From Coptodactyla brooksi (Eukaryota > Arthropoda > Insecta > Coleoptera > Scarabaeidae), in the NCBI GenBank assembly GCA_033557675.1, contig JAWQRM010000036.1, forward strand, positions 1 through 36,542: a DNA stretch of 36,542 bases. Reading direction: 5' to 3'. Under the pieces are notes generated by a model. The model was given only the letters and a program-made list of their open reading frames with translations. It had not been told where the DNA came from and made no database searches. Numbering within the stretch: position 1 is the first letter of the stretch; each line of letters begins with the position of its first letter. Below, in pieces: positions 18,301 through 29,600 of this stretch. The translations under genes were made by a program, and so were the position numbers.

Positions 18301-19620
18301 TTGCAAGAGTTTAACTATTTATATAAACTTAAGTACGCCTAATTAAACAAACGTAAGAACAAAAAATATTCTAAATTAAAAAAACATATACGAACTTAAA
18401 AGCTTTTAAAGCAAATTTTTGTTCCTATACTGTATATATATTTTTCTTGTCTTATTTTCTTCGCGAAAACAGTTGGATTTTGCGGATTCAACCCTTATTC
18501 CTCTAAATATTAGTATCTCCACAGTTTTTTGACATTTGTTGTGTTCCATTTTCATAACAGCTATGCCAGAGCTAAATTCTAACTACAACCTTTTCTCTTT
18601 TTTTACTATATTATAATTTCCATGGATTTGCAATTCTCGGTGTTTGTCAAAGTGGTAAAGGGCCTCCTCACCATAAAGGGCCTTCCATAACTTCTTTCTC
18701 GAATTCTACAATAACGTTTTGTTGAGGAATTGCAAATTATCCACTTTTACTTTCATTTTCAATTATTCGTAGCTGCAGTCACAATAGAAATATTAATCCT
18801 TCTTACCAACAGCACTACGTATCTTTTTTGTCAAAAGAAAAACCGTATGAACCACTATTTTTTTCCATTATGCTGTTACCTAACTGTTATTAGTTGTGAA
18901 ATTCTCGCGGACAGTTCCTGTTTCGTGAGAAATCGTGTTTGCTTCAACGCATAAAATAATTTATGTTAGGAAACAAGTTGTTAAATTGTGTTCTTTGTTT
19001 AAGCTGATTTATCACGAAAATAAATCACATAATATTTTTTCCCTAGTCCTAAGGACCTCGACGAATTGCCCACCATAATTTGGTACCATTTCTTCATCTA
19101 TTGACAAATTAAAGGGAATATAATTGTACTTTCATAATATCATAACGTACTGTAAATTGAAAAATAGTGCTCAAGTTGGTAATGTGTGATAACCGGAAAA
19201 AATCAGTACATAAACTAATTTAGATCTACTGTGTGCACTTAAAAAGAATGCTTGTTATGGTCATTTACATATTTATTTGAATAGTTCACCATATTTTCCA
19301 AAACAGCGCCACTACATTTATTATTATTATTTCTATCGTTATTTCTTCTATTATAATTTTGTTATTTTCCGCTGGTGAGCTTGCATATGTCGGATTTATT
19401 TTATTCTTTGTCGGAACTTCCTTTGTTTGGATTTTGATAGTTGCTTTAAAAGAATTTTTCTTTTTTTGGAAGTAGATGGAACAGGTTGTTTCATATACTT
19501 CTAGCTTATTTAATATCTTCAGACACTTTGAAAATTCCAGCGATATCCACTAATTCATTTTTATTCTCGTATATGTCATCATCAATCTCCTCCTCCATAA
19601 GCACCCAATAAATTCTAGTA
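18301..19620. other. Spacer, nothing recognised
   Basis: AT-rich. The plus frame 18730-18954 has hydrophobic stretches but no family signature. A minus-strand acidic stretch near 19500-19590 (MEEEIDDDIYENKNEL) is open for only 30 codons. Confidence 0.35.
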
Positions 19621-19704
19621 TACACTGAGTAGCCAAAAAATTAGAGACACCTCTTATTTGAGAGCGTATTAGAGGTGTCTCTAATTTTTTGGCCACTCAG
19701 TGTA
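19621..19704. mobile_element. 84 bp near-perfect hairpin MITE
   Basis: TACACTGAGTAGCC opens the left arm and GGCCACTCAGTGTA closes the right. The arms are 34 bp with one mismatch (GTAGCC against GTGGCC) around a ~16 nt loop, flanked by TA. The terminus CACTGAGTGGCCAAAAAAT is of the Tc1/mariner type. Transcribed RNA would form a long stable hairpin. Confidence 0.85.
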
Positions 19705-20879
19705 GATAATAATTCATGTACTATCAACGGTCGTTTGTTAGCCCAAGATCCATCTAAGAAACAAAGTAAGGTTCATGTCCATAACTTTAACATCAATTCA
19801 TACGTGTATCAAACCAATGCTGCTAGTACAGACTGTACAGAAAATCTGTTAGTACAGAAAATCTGTGCAAATTATGTAATTTGAAGCGTGTATTTGTCAA
19901 GGTATTAAGTAATAAGTAATTAAATCAGTTTTAAAATTTGTGAAAGATTACACATCAAATCCAATTGAGAAATATACAACAATAAAATTTCACATTATAT
20001 CAGTAAGATACTATACCAACATATACAATATAATGTTGTTTATAAGATCAGGTGACTAAAAGTCCAATTGTTTGTGTTTTTCGAAAAAACAAATTTTTTA
20101 AAATGTTTCGTTTAAACTTTGGGTATTAACGAGTTAAACAATATTTAACTCGTTACATCTTCGAAATAGTGTACTTTATATGCCCTTCAAAAGCAACCTA
20201 GAACAATGGAGTTAGCATTAAAAGAATTCAATGACCTCGTCTGACGCCATTGAACCTAAGCACGCAGGCTAACTAAGTCTTAAATGTAACCTTTTTTTCC
20301 TTTGATTTGAATTGAAATCGTTCTTATTTAAGATTTGGTTTAAATTAAAAGTTAAGTAAACTCTTTCTTTTTATTTGTGATTTGATTATTGTAGTTAACT
20401 TAACGGGGATTTAAAGTCAAACACAAGCAAACATCGTTTCTATTCTGTAATTTTATTAGCTGAATATTCTACTATTTCGCTGTACCGAATTTTTAATTTT
20501 TATTTCAAATTTCCGTAACAAGTTAATTTAACGAGGGTTTAAATTAAAAGTTTTATGCGTATACGTGACTAAATTTTAAGTGGGCCCACAAGGTCAATTC
20601 AAGTATATAAATTAGCATACATATCGTTTATTTGAAGAAAAATGGAACTGAATTAATATACTACATTTATTTCTGGTTAGAATTTACTTAAAAGTAAAGT
20701 TCATCTGTTTGGTATCGATGTAGCTTTACATTATCTAAATTATTAAACTATACTAATTATTCTAAAATTATCTAAATCAAATTATCAACTAACAGGTCAC
20801 ACAAAAGTCTTCATCCGATGTGAATCGTCTTTAACAAACCACCTTTTACGTCAGGACTTTTTTTTTATAATAACTAAGA
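19705..20879. other. Spacer with a small perfect hairpin
   Basis: 20128-20154 is a perfect 11 bp inverted repeat (AACGAGTTAAA, 5 nt loop). Otherwise AT-rich with no recognised gene. Confidence 0.45.
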
Positions 20880-21550
20880 ATTTAGACGAAGATTTTGGAA
20901 TTGTCCAACGTCACACGAGATTAGCTAAGAAGTTGACGACCTCGCTATAGCCGTTTAAATGAGAACATTGTTTAAAGACAAGCAAGAACAATACAATTGG
21001 GCATATTTCAACTGCCTCTTCAACAATCCAATCCAACGCAGGTTATTGTTGGGAGATGAAGTTTCCATTTGTTAGGCCATCTCCACAAGCAATATTCATC
21101 CTACTGGTGAACTACTAATACTCAACTCATCTATCAAATGCCATTACATCCACAAATAGTTATTGTCTGTCGTGGCATTGTATCTGAACAAAAATATTTA
21201 TGAACTGGAATTAGAGAACATGCGGTTCTAACACGATTGAAGACATTGCAAAAAAAAGAAACAAAACAATACCTCTGTTACACAACACTTACAAGGTTTT
21301 TGGTTCTGGTGATTTACTATGCCCAGGAAGATCACCCGATTTATCGACTCCACATTTTGGGGCCATTTGAAATCATTACCTCACGTGAATAAGCCATGGA
21401 TTCTTCAAACATTGAAAAAAATATTTAGCACAAAATCTGCCTGCTAATGCTGGCAACACCATTGTTTTTTACTATACCATAGAAAATGTTCTCAAACGAA
21501 CCAAGATTTGCATCTATTCCATTAGAGGACATGTTTTTACATTAAGTTAA
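20880..21550 (+). pseudogene. Tc1/mariner-superfamily transposase remnant, C-terminal part
   Basis: Plus-strand scraps: CPGRSPDLSTPHF (about 21320-21360, the motif before the last catalytic residue), WGHLKSLPHVNKPWILQTLK in a shifted frame (about 21358-21420), and LKRTKICIYSIRGHVFTL (about 21495-21545, matching the usual end with a terminal G-H-F-E/T-L). An N-terminal HTH-like region near 20900-21080 is suspected but not clear. Heavily decayed. Confidence 0.5.
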
Positions 21551-22054
21551 TTTATTATATTAAGTTTCTTTATCTCCTCATAATAATTATTGTCTTAGAA
21601 CATTTGGAACATTGGATGTTAGAACATTGAAGCATTTCCTGTGCCAAATAAGCTAGGTGAATTATTTTTGTGTACAAGACTTTAGTAGTTACTAAAAGCA
21701 AAAAGAAAAGATTTCTGTCATATCAGTATCGTTAGTTTCTTTACGGAGCAATTCATGCAGGCCCATCTGCAATTTCGTTTCAAATTCATGCTACACAGTC
21801 CTCACTAAAGCCATTTTACGAAAGGTATCGTGGATTCATCAGGAATTTTTAACTTTTCGTTTTATTAGGAACTGGTTTTTTAACACAATTATTTATTTTA
21901 AACAAAGATATGTCAATGCTTATCAAAGCTTTACAAAACTAGTCAGAAATTTGAATTTCTTGAACTTGTCAGGAAAATCTTCAAGCAATGTTCACGTTTT
22001 ATATTGGATTCACAAGAATGGAGAATATTCCGGGTTTGTATTAAAGTTTAACCA
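21551..22054. other. Spacer, nothing recognised
   Basis: AT-rich; no supported feature. Confidence 0.35.
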
Positions 22055-22225
22055 ATTGTCACCATCGTATCAAAATTGGAAAATTTATGCTCGACGTATG
22101 TTTCGCAAACTAAGTTAGCCTTGTCAGGAGCGATGGTAGACTGAAGATGGAGTCTTTCATCGCTCCTGAGGATGCTAACTTGATTGGCGAAACGTGCATG
22201 AGGCAAAGGTTCCAAACCCACAACT
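22055..22225. repeat. Hammerhead palindrome A5
   Basis: The left arm (minus, about 22135-22084) has GCTC, CTGACAA (mutated), GCTAACTTAGTTTGC, GAAACATACGTC, GAGC: intact stem I and GTC, broken first core box. The right arm (plus, from 22160) has GCTC, CTGAGGA (fits CUGANGA), GCTAACTTGATTGGC, GAAACGTGCATG, then jumps by deletion to the family tail CAAAGGTTCCAAACC. Neither arm keeps every element. Confidence 0.65.
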
Positions 22226-23209
22226 TGATGTCTGCACTGTTTTAACAGTGCTAAGCTGCACATAAATGCTTCCAGATGATATACAGGTTTAGTGAGATAT
22301 GCAAACGAGAAAATCACGAGAGTAGATCTAATTGTTAGAGGAAAGATTGGAAAGAAACGCAAAAATTGGAGAGAAATAGACTACGTGGCAGGCAAACAAA
22401 AATGATGCTTTGATGTAGCCCACACATAGTGTATGCTGGATGTAACAATTTGTTACCGTTGTAAAATTCTAATATAATTTCACTCGTTTGTGCCTTGTTT
22501 CGTTTCATGGGATATTTCTTTAAAGACGATGATACTTCTACAGGATGCACTCTGAAGCAATATGCTTTAATTAGTTATTTTTTTAAGCTAAATAATAAAA
22601 TAAAAGAAAACTTCTTCATGAAACTAAAAGGAAAGCTGTTACGCTTGTTGTATTTATTATTTGACTTTATTATAATCTAACAGAACATAGGTAGCTAAAA
22701 TAGCAATAAATATAAATGATATAGTATACTTAAAAAGTATAAATAGGTTATCAAAAGATTCTGTTATTAAGACAAGTACACTTTGATTATTATAAAATTC
22801 TGATTTATCAACGTAATAATTTGTTACTTCGAATTTCGCCAGGGACACTCCGTATACTTGTAGATATTTAGAACCCCCAGACCAATTTTCTAGGGTTCCT
22901 CATGGGTGCTCTTATGCTGCTAGAGATTTTTAAAAATTTCTAAAAAAACTAATTGTTATGCCTCGAAGCTTTTGCAAAAAAAAATTAAAAAGGATCATCA
23001 AAAGGATCCACAGTACATTTTATGCATATTGCAAGGAAACTATTTGTGTCCATTACTTGTAATTTTGAAGGATAATTTATTGAAAAAGTTAGAAAACTAC
23101 ATAACAGTGTACAAACTTTAAGAGGATACAATAAACTAAATTCAGTAAGTAAAGCTGTAAAAATGCGTAGCTGAAATTGAGAACACATCAATAGAAATAA
23201 ATGTTGGTA
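22226..23209. other. Spacer, nothing recognised
   Basis: Short frames (22335-22550 minus, 22495-22680 plus, 22985-23191 minus) have no recognisable signature. GCACTGTTTTAACAGTGC near 22230-22250 is a small perfect hairpin. Confidence 0.35.
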
Positions 23210-23790
23210 GGTATATGATCATGACAATCAATAAATCACAAAATGAAATAATAACCACGATGGAAATGAAATGGCAAATTCTGGAAAGAGTGACGGCTTA
23301 TGAGTATCTAGGTAGTACGGTAACACAAAATAGAAAGATGGCCGAGCAACAAAAACCTAAACAAATTGCCATATAAACAATAAAACTGACCTGTGGATAG
23401 AAAAATTCATTAACTAATCACAAAAATGAGAATTCACAATACGATAGTATTGACTACTATTACATATGCAAGTGAATCCTGAACTATGCAAAAGAGACGT
23501 TTAGAGAAAATAGGAAGGAATTGATGTGATGAAATTTCGCTGAGAAATAATTGGAGAGTCACTGTGACAGGATCACGAGAGAAGTAAAAATATATATTGT
23601 TTAGTAAAGCAAGAAACTATATAGGAGAATCTCGAGAGTGTACAATTGAATTGGTTTGAACATCTGATTCGAATGATAAATGACAAGTTGGTTAAGAAGG
23701 CGCTGGATGCTGGAAAATTGAAGAAATGGTTATTCATCATATTGGACATCCAGGGTGGGCAAAAAGGATTAAGGGAATAAGAAGTTATGA
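23210..23790 (+). pseudogene. RTE/CR1-like LINE reverse-transcriptase C-terminal remnant
   Basis: Plus-strand reading: WQILERVTAYEYLGSTVTQN (about 23270-23330) is the hallmark RYLGSxI segment after the catalytic domain of LINE reverse transcriptases. Then come a decayed SLTNHKNE/ICK-ES-T-QKR region (the usual YGSESW block, about 23460-23500) and INWFEHLIRM-like and KALDAGKLKK-like pieces (about 23640-23730). Stops and shifts throughout. No poly-A or tandem tail was found. Confidence 0.65.
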
Positions 23791-23804
23791 TTTGTTTCAC
23801 TACA

Positions 23805-23935
23805 CCAAAATTGAAATTTTAATGTTCGACGCACGTTTCACTAACTAAGTTAGCATTATTAGGAACAACGAAAGACAAGCTTGTCTTTTGTTCTAATTTT
23901 TTGTCGTTCAGGATAATGCTTGTTTCAGGATACAT
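23805..23935. repeat. Hammerhead palindrome A6 (decayed right arm)
   Basis: Left terminus TTCACTACACCAAAATTG. The left arm (minus, about 23870-23822) has CTAATAA in place of CTGATGA, GCTAACTTAGTTAGT, GAAACGTGCGTC, GAAC. The right arm after the central AAGCTTGTCTTTTG is only partly recognisable (GGATAATGCTTG). The cleavage triplet is kept but the first core box is lost. Confidence 0.6.
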
Positions 23936-24835
23936 CCTCAAACGAGCAAATTGTATAAAGAAAACTAGTTAACTAATTAATGTAACTAATTCCCCTTTAT
24001 GTGCCACGTAAAACATACTAGAAGCGTCTGGAATATTATATACCGCGTCATTTGGAAGCTATCCAACATTGCGACGTCATCTTCCAATCGTCATCTGAAC
24101 GAATGGGAAATTAATCAGGTCGCGTACAAATTGTGAAATTTTCTTACGAAAGCAACGTCCGCTTTTATCTGAAATGTTCTCCACAAAGTTGCAAATGGAA
24201 GAAAATATATCCATTTGGATTCTACAAATGGATTATCACGGATTCTGTTTCTTTCTCGCTTTAATTACTGCGTATATCATGCCTCTCAAACACAAGTGAA
24301 AAGTAACATTCCACCCGCCTGTTAGGTGACAATCATTGCCACCTTCTTTCTCCTTATTATGATTTCATTTGTTTTTAAACAATACTGTTTTGATTTTATA
24401 GAAAAATTTAGAATAACTTTTCACTGGAAGAGAAAATTGCATAAAGCACAAAGTATTATAGTATATCGTTGTATTTTAAATAGGGATCTCTGCAAAAATG
24501 TTAAAGAAACTATGTATATTATAACTTTATGATGTATCTTTGCGAATAGTTAATCTTTTATTTGCCTATCTTGTACATTTGGGAGTTTACGAGCTTTAAG
24601 CTTCAGTAGTTATTAGGAATTAGGATTGCTTTTAATTAATTGTAGCGTAACAATTTTTAGGTTACCTGGGGGAGCATGAAAAGTGCATGGGATTATTATT
24701 ATTTTTTTTTAATAACTTTACTGCGATAACCCAAAATTATGTGTAACGCTTTCAGGACGACAAGCATACATTAAGAATTGACGTTAGTCTACGAAGCTTG
24801 GTTCACGCATGACGCCAACCTAACACAGACCGGCC
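23936..24835. other. Spacer, possible upstream gene sequence near its end
   Basis: No recognised feature to about 24740. From about 24770 the base composition rises in G and C, and a frame reading YEAWFTHDANLTQTGQSSPK is open on the plus strand to 24876. It could be part of the gene whose last exon follows, in another frame. An AG preceded by CGCTTTC (about 24744-24753) could be a splice acceptor. Confidence 0.35.
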
Positions 24836-25114
24836 AAAGTTCCCCTAAACAAACAAAAAATACACGAAAAAGTCACTAATCACAAAAAAAATCCCCTAAA
24901 ACCTAGCAATGAGGACGATGCCCCTACTGAAGCCGAAGATAGACATCGTCATCTAGCCATTCAGGAGTACATCGCGGCAACACTGGATAAACATAAGAAG
25001 AACGATCCCGTTTGCTTGGATAGCAAGAAAAAACCGAATATTATAACCGTTTTTCTCATTGTCATTATTTCAATAGTGTTTTTATATGTTCAGAGAGCGG
25101 TCTACTTTACATAG
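24836..25114 (+). CDS. Unrecognised terminal coding exon with C-terminal membrane anchor
   Basis: Open frame on plus ending at TAG 25112-25114; an in-frame TAA at about 24826 limits it upstream. A plausible acceptor is CTAACACAG just before 24836. The last ~70 residues are gene-like in composition: NEDDAPTEAEDRHRHLAIQE, YIAATLDKHKKNDPVCLD, KKKPN, then a single hydrophobic helix IITVFLIVIISIVFLYV and the short tail QRAVYFT. Basic residues precede the helix and almost nothing follows it, as in tail-anchored ER or outer mitochondrial membrane proteins. No ATG occurs in the frame, so 5' exons must exist if it is real. I do not recognise the family. A second frame (YEAWFTHDANL, about 24795-24876) ends beside an A8 run, so a frameshifted pseudogene is also possible. 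Confidence 0.5.
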   Translation, partial: KVPLNKQKIHEKVTNHKKNPLKPSNEDDAPTEAEDRHRHLAIQEYIAATLDKHKKNDPVCLDSKKKPNIITVFLIVIISIVFLYVQRAVYFT

Positions 25115-25530
25115 TACACCTTTGACTGTTTTTGCTGATGATTTTGAAAAAGAAATCAGGATTGCACTGTGGATAGAATTAGTGGGACCGTAATTTCAGG
25201 TCAGTACGGACCTATCCGAAAATATTCTCGAACTACAGTTCACTGGAATGGACGTGATATAGATATATAATAGTATTGAACAATTTTTATTATCCCGTTG
25301 ACGAAATCTTATCTTTTTTAATATTGAATTGCAACTGTCGACGAAATTGATTTATCTAAACTGTTATTATTGTACGTGTGTAGATAATTTATGTCCATTT
25401 TGTATATAAAAGAATGCATGTTATTTATTCAAAATTTAACGAAAACTTATACTACTACGAAAGCTATCTTATTATGTCATTGTATTCTTTGTGAGAAATT
25501 ATGAAATTGTGAAAAGAATGCAATAAATGT
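25115..25530 (+). other. Possible 3' UTR of the membrane-anchor exon
   Basis: AT-rich, with AATAAA at 25522-25527 as a candidate polyadenylation signal. Confidence 0.35.
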
Positions 25531-25819
25531 GTATAAAGGAAAACGAATAGTGAGATCAAGTTTACAGTTTATGATTGTTGCATTAGATGCAGACTATAAT
25601 AGAATATATGTCGTGATATAGGAAAGAAAACATAAATATATAATAGAACATAATCAGGGGTTTTGATATATCATGAAAAAAGTATTTATCTAATCCAAGA
25701 ACTATATAAATTATATATTGAGAATCTATTTATTCATATGTTAATTGTACCTGAGAAAATATTACATTGAGAACTAAAGAACTGCAATTACGAAAAACAA
25801 ATACAAGAAATTATATTAG

Positions 25820-25905
25820 TAGGTTTGTATATTTATGTCTACAAATAAAACAATTGTATATTATTGCTTTGTAGTTTTATTTTCTGGCTCTATTTTAAAT
25901 ATACA
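25820..25905. repeat. Short dispersed repeat, copy 1
   Basis: About 85 bp shared with 34735-34830 in the same orientation, including 26 identical bases beginning TTTGTATATTTATGTC and continuing CTACAAATAAA, and later TTTGTAGTTTTATTTTC. CTACAAA and TTTGTAG within it are inverted. Family unknown. Confidence 0.6.
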
Positions 25906-25989
25906 CAGCGTGTCTCATTCGACAATACACCGATCGACATTTTGAAATGTATTATTAACGTAATTATTTATCGAGTATATTACATTATA

Positions 25990-26645
25990 CAGGGTGTTCG
26001 GGAATTCACGTTACAACGTGCTAGGGTATATAGAGGAGATTAAATAAAATATTTTTTACCAATAAACCTATAGCCGAAAATGCCTCCCTTCAGAGATATG
26101 GACAAAAACTGTCAAATATAGAGTGCAAACAAGCAATTAGTGCTGTAATGTTGTTTTGGTAAAAAACAAATGATTGTCAAAGATCATGGAGTGTCACTCA
26201 AAGTTCACAATCTCAGATCTACTTAAACAATTTCGTTTTAAATGGAAAATTATACTGGTTTTGAATACTGACATGCTGCTGATTTACTAAACCAAAAACT
26301 GTCAAATTTAAAGTGCAAATACACGACACGAACTAGCAACACAGTGTATTACATAGCATATCGTTGTATTCAGAATCAGTATAATTTTCTAATTAAATCT
26401 GAGATTGTGAACTTTGACTGTCACTTCATGATTTTTGACAATCATTTGCAATCATTTGTTTTTTTTTTCAAAACAACATTACTGTACTTAAATGTAATAA
26501 TTTCGCATTGTTTCTTTGCACACAGTTTTTGGTCCATATCTCTAAAGGGAGGGGCATTTTCGGCTATAGGTTTATTGGCAAAAAATATTTTATTTAACCT
26601 CCCCTATATACCCTAGGACGTTGACATGACTTCCCTAACATCCTG
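25990..26645. mobile_element. 656 bp foldback element with ~250 bp inverted repeats
   Basis: Ends CAGGGTGTTCGGGAA and TTCCCTAACATCCTG, flanked by TATA on both sides (25986-25989 and 26646-26649; could equally be TA). The arms, about 25990-26220 and 26395-26645, share CCTATAGCCGAAAATG and TTTGACAATCATTTG (one strand). The centre has no recognised coding; the plus frame 26344-26616 is a shadow of the arm. Non-autonomous DNA transposon. Confidence 0.8.
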
Positions 26646-29600
26646 TATAATTGGTTATTTACAGGATTTATTTAGGCTATTTATTATTAAATGTCTTAAA
26701 GTTCTTGAACAGTTTTCGAGATATTTAATAATTAACGATTAAAATTTAGAAATATTAAATACATTAAATGCTTAATAAATAATATTTAATGCTTTCTTTA
26801 AATATGCTTTTGGGATTTTGTAGAACTTTAGAACTGTAGAAAGTCTGATGTACCACAATATGGACAAACAATTTTTATTTCTCAAACCCGGCTATGAGTA
26901 AGATTTACTGAAAATTGCTTTCAAAATATGTACAAAAATCAAAGATTTCAAGTGAAAACGCTCCCTTATATATTCGTACTAAGGCTAAAAATAAACGTAA
27001 CTTTACCTAAGCTTTTCTACACCTAAAATTAATTGTTCTTTAGTTGTAAAGAGGTTTGTCCACTAGGTAGCAATGATTGCTAGGTATCATTGTCAATGAT
27101 TCCCCCAAACTAAAAAAAAATTCAGGTAGGACCACATAAATTTGTGGAGATTATTTATCGAGAATTTTACAAAAGCATACTTTTTACATCTGTATGTTGG
27201 AATGACTAGGAGCGGATTCTCTGAGCAATCAGATTTGAGGTGATTTCACATAGAAAATGAACTAGTTTTTAAGTTGTGGACTAGAATGTGCTAGAGATAC
27301 TTATGATTCAAAAGTTATCGACAAAACACCATGGCCAGAGAGCCATAGCGTTTTGTTGATAAACTTTCAGCTCTGGTAAAAGATGTTAGCTCTGATATAA
27401 GATGTTACCAGAACTGAGCAGAACCAACTTTGTATGCCAAACTTACCTCTGCTAATTTTTAGGACCATTAATACATAATGAGTCCAAAGAAATAGCAGAA
27501 TTAAGGCATCATCTGCTTGATTAATATTTAGAAGTCATTTTAATGCCTTACTAAACATATTACCCAAGAAAATGATAAATGTATCGGAGGAAAGCTGACC
27601 AAAGAATGAATTTCAAGTTAAATTGAGTGAACATGGCTGAAGTATATTAATTTAAGTATATTATTTCAGATAAATTACCTATGACCTGAAAATTGCATGT
27701 GAAATCTTTGTTGATATCTGTAATCATGAAAAAATCGTGGCAAAAAATTAATCGGAGAATGGATATTGAAAGAAGAATTCTGCTATTACTAGACAATGGG
27801 GTCACATCAAAAAGATATTAATTTCAGAACTAAACAGAAATTCTCTTCAGATCAGAAATACATTTTCAATATCTTATCATTGAAAGGAAGATTCACCAAA
27901 CTATAATGGCTGAATACGTATTGAAATGAATTGTTATTTTTGCAACAAAATGAAAAATATGTTCATTTTAATTTCGACTTATTTTAGTTTTTCATTAAAG
28001 TATATATGTTCCCGGTTTCTTTGTAAATACAACTGCGCAAGGATTAGTTTTTTTACAATTTTTTCAAAATATATTATCAAATTTTCTGTTGGAAGAAATA
28101 ACTCCTTGGACAGACATTACTTTTAGATTAGAATGCACCTATTATTTACGTGAACGGATTGCATTGTTTCTGAAATGCCTTGAAAATACCTACCTAGACC
28201 AGGTTTGACGAAGTATGCCGATTATTCAAAAGAAATGTAATAGGAATGATTGAATGCAATTCGAAGTGAAAAAATTTTGCAAGGAAAAGCCGAGGAAAAG
28301 TACAGTATTCCAATTTGAACAGAGATGTCACAGAGACATTCCTTCAAACTTGGACAATCTCTCATTTTCACTTTTCAAGAAGAACAAAAATTTGAAAAGT
28401 GTATTATTTCAATGGGCAACTTTTTCTTTCTGGTACACTCTTTTGATTTACAAAAGAATGAGTCAAAATTTTTATTAATAAGCCTTTCTTAAGACACCAC
28501 TCGATGGCAACATTTTTCCCAGGCAAACTTCTCGTTCTAATGATCAGAAGGTAATGATATATTTAACGAAAAATACTGTTTAGCCCAGAGGCAGCTTCAA
28601 GCCATCTGTACAGATGTGATGTAAGATATGTTCTAGAACTATTCTTTATGTGAGCTGTTGCAGCTAGACAAGAAAATCCATTGGCTTTTTAAGGGATGCA
28701 AAGTATATCTATTCTGTGTGTCTTCTTTGCAATACCTGTCTTTTTAGAAAATGTAATCTAAACTATAGAAATATATTCTTAATTCGATCTGCTTGCCAAT
28801 TCATGTGTTGGGTTGGGTTGGGAACAAAAATTTCTTCAAAATTATATAAAATCAGTGTGAAGTCACCACAGTTTAATGCAAAACAAAGTATTCTTGATAA
28901 TCTTATGCATTCGACAATTCACTCGTAGGTCTTTAATGGTATTTAAGCTTTTATAACTTGAAGACTACATATATTTAATTTTGTTACATAATCCTGTTTC
29001 TGAATGTAAAATTTTACACCATGTCAATAGGAAACAATCCTTTTAAAATTTTATCTTCAACGGTTGCCTGACAAGTTATTAGTCTTTATCTTAGCCAGAT
29101 TAATAATATTGTGTTAAATTACACAAAAATGAAAACGATTGAGTACATCTACAAATGCCGAAGTGTATTTTTTATGTTCTTATGCTTAAATAATTACATG
29201 AGATATTTTGTGTATTTCAGCAGGTAGGTATTTATTCGTTTTATTAAAACTTTCTCAAGATTTCGAGATAGAAATATCAAGAAAGCACTTAAATTAGAGA
29301 ATATTTTTAGATGGCTAGCGAACTGCATCATTATTATTCAGTTACTTAAACGTTTATTACCCGCAAAAAAATATATATACTGAGTGTTGCTTATAAAACT
29401 ACTCTGTTACTATACAAGATATAATTTGGAAATTTTGACGGTCTGCAGGAACAGTAGAAGTCTATATTTTTAATGTCTATAATTCTAAGGTCGTAGACGA
29501 TTTGCGAAATACAACTTGGGATTTGCTGGTTATGTAAAAGTTACATAACCAGATTAAATATTTATTACCATTATATTTAATTAAATAGATATTAAATATT

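Noticed and set aside
18730..18954. 74-codon plus frame with hydrophobic N-terminus as a secreted peptide
   Set aside because: The hydrophobic start is not followed by a plausible cleavage site or cysteine pattern of a known peptide family; typical of AT-rich chance frames.
22048..22362. 104-codon minus frame containing HARFANQVSILRSDERL
   Set aside because: The recurrent peptides ARFANQ and RSDERL in several frames (also 1176-1367, 14178-14378) are translations of the hammerhead repeat, not a conserved protein.
16842..24155. Similarity of ~37 bp between 16842-16880 and 24118-24155
   Set aside because: Too short and too diverged to define a repeat family by eye.
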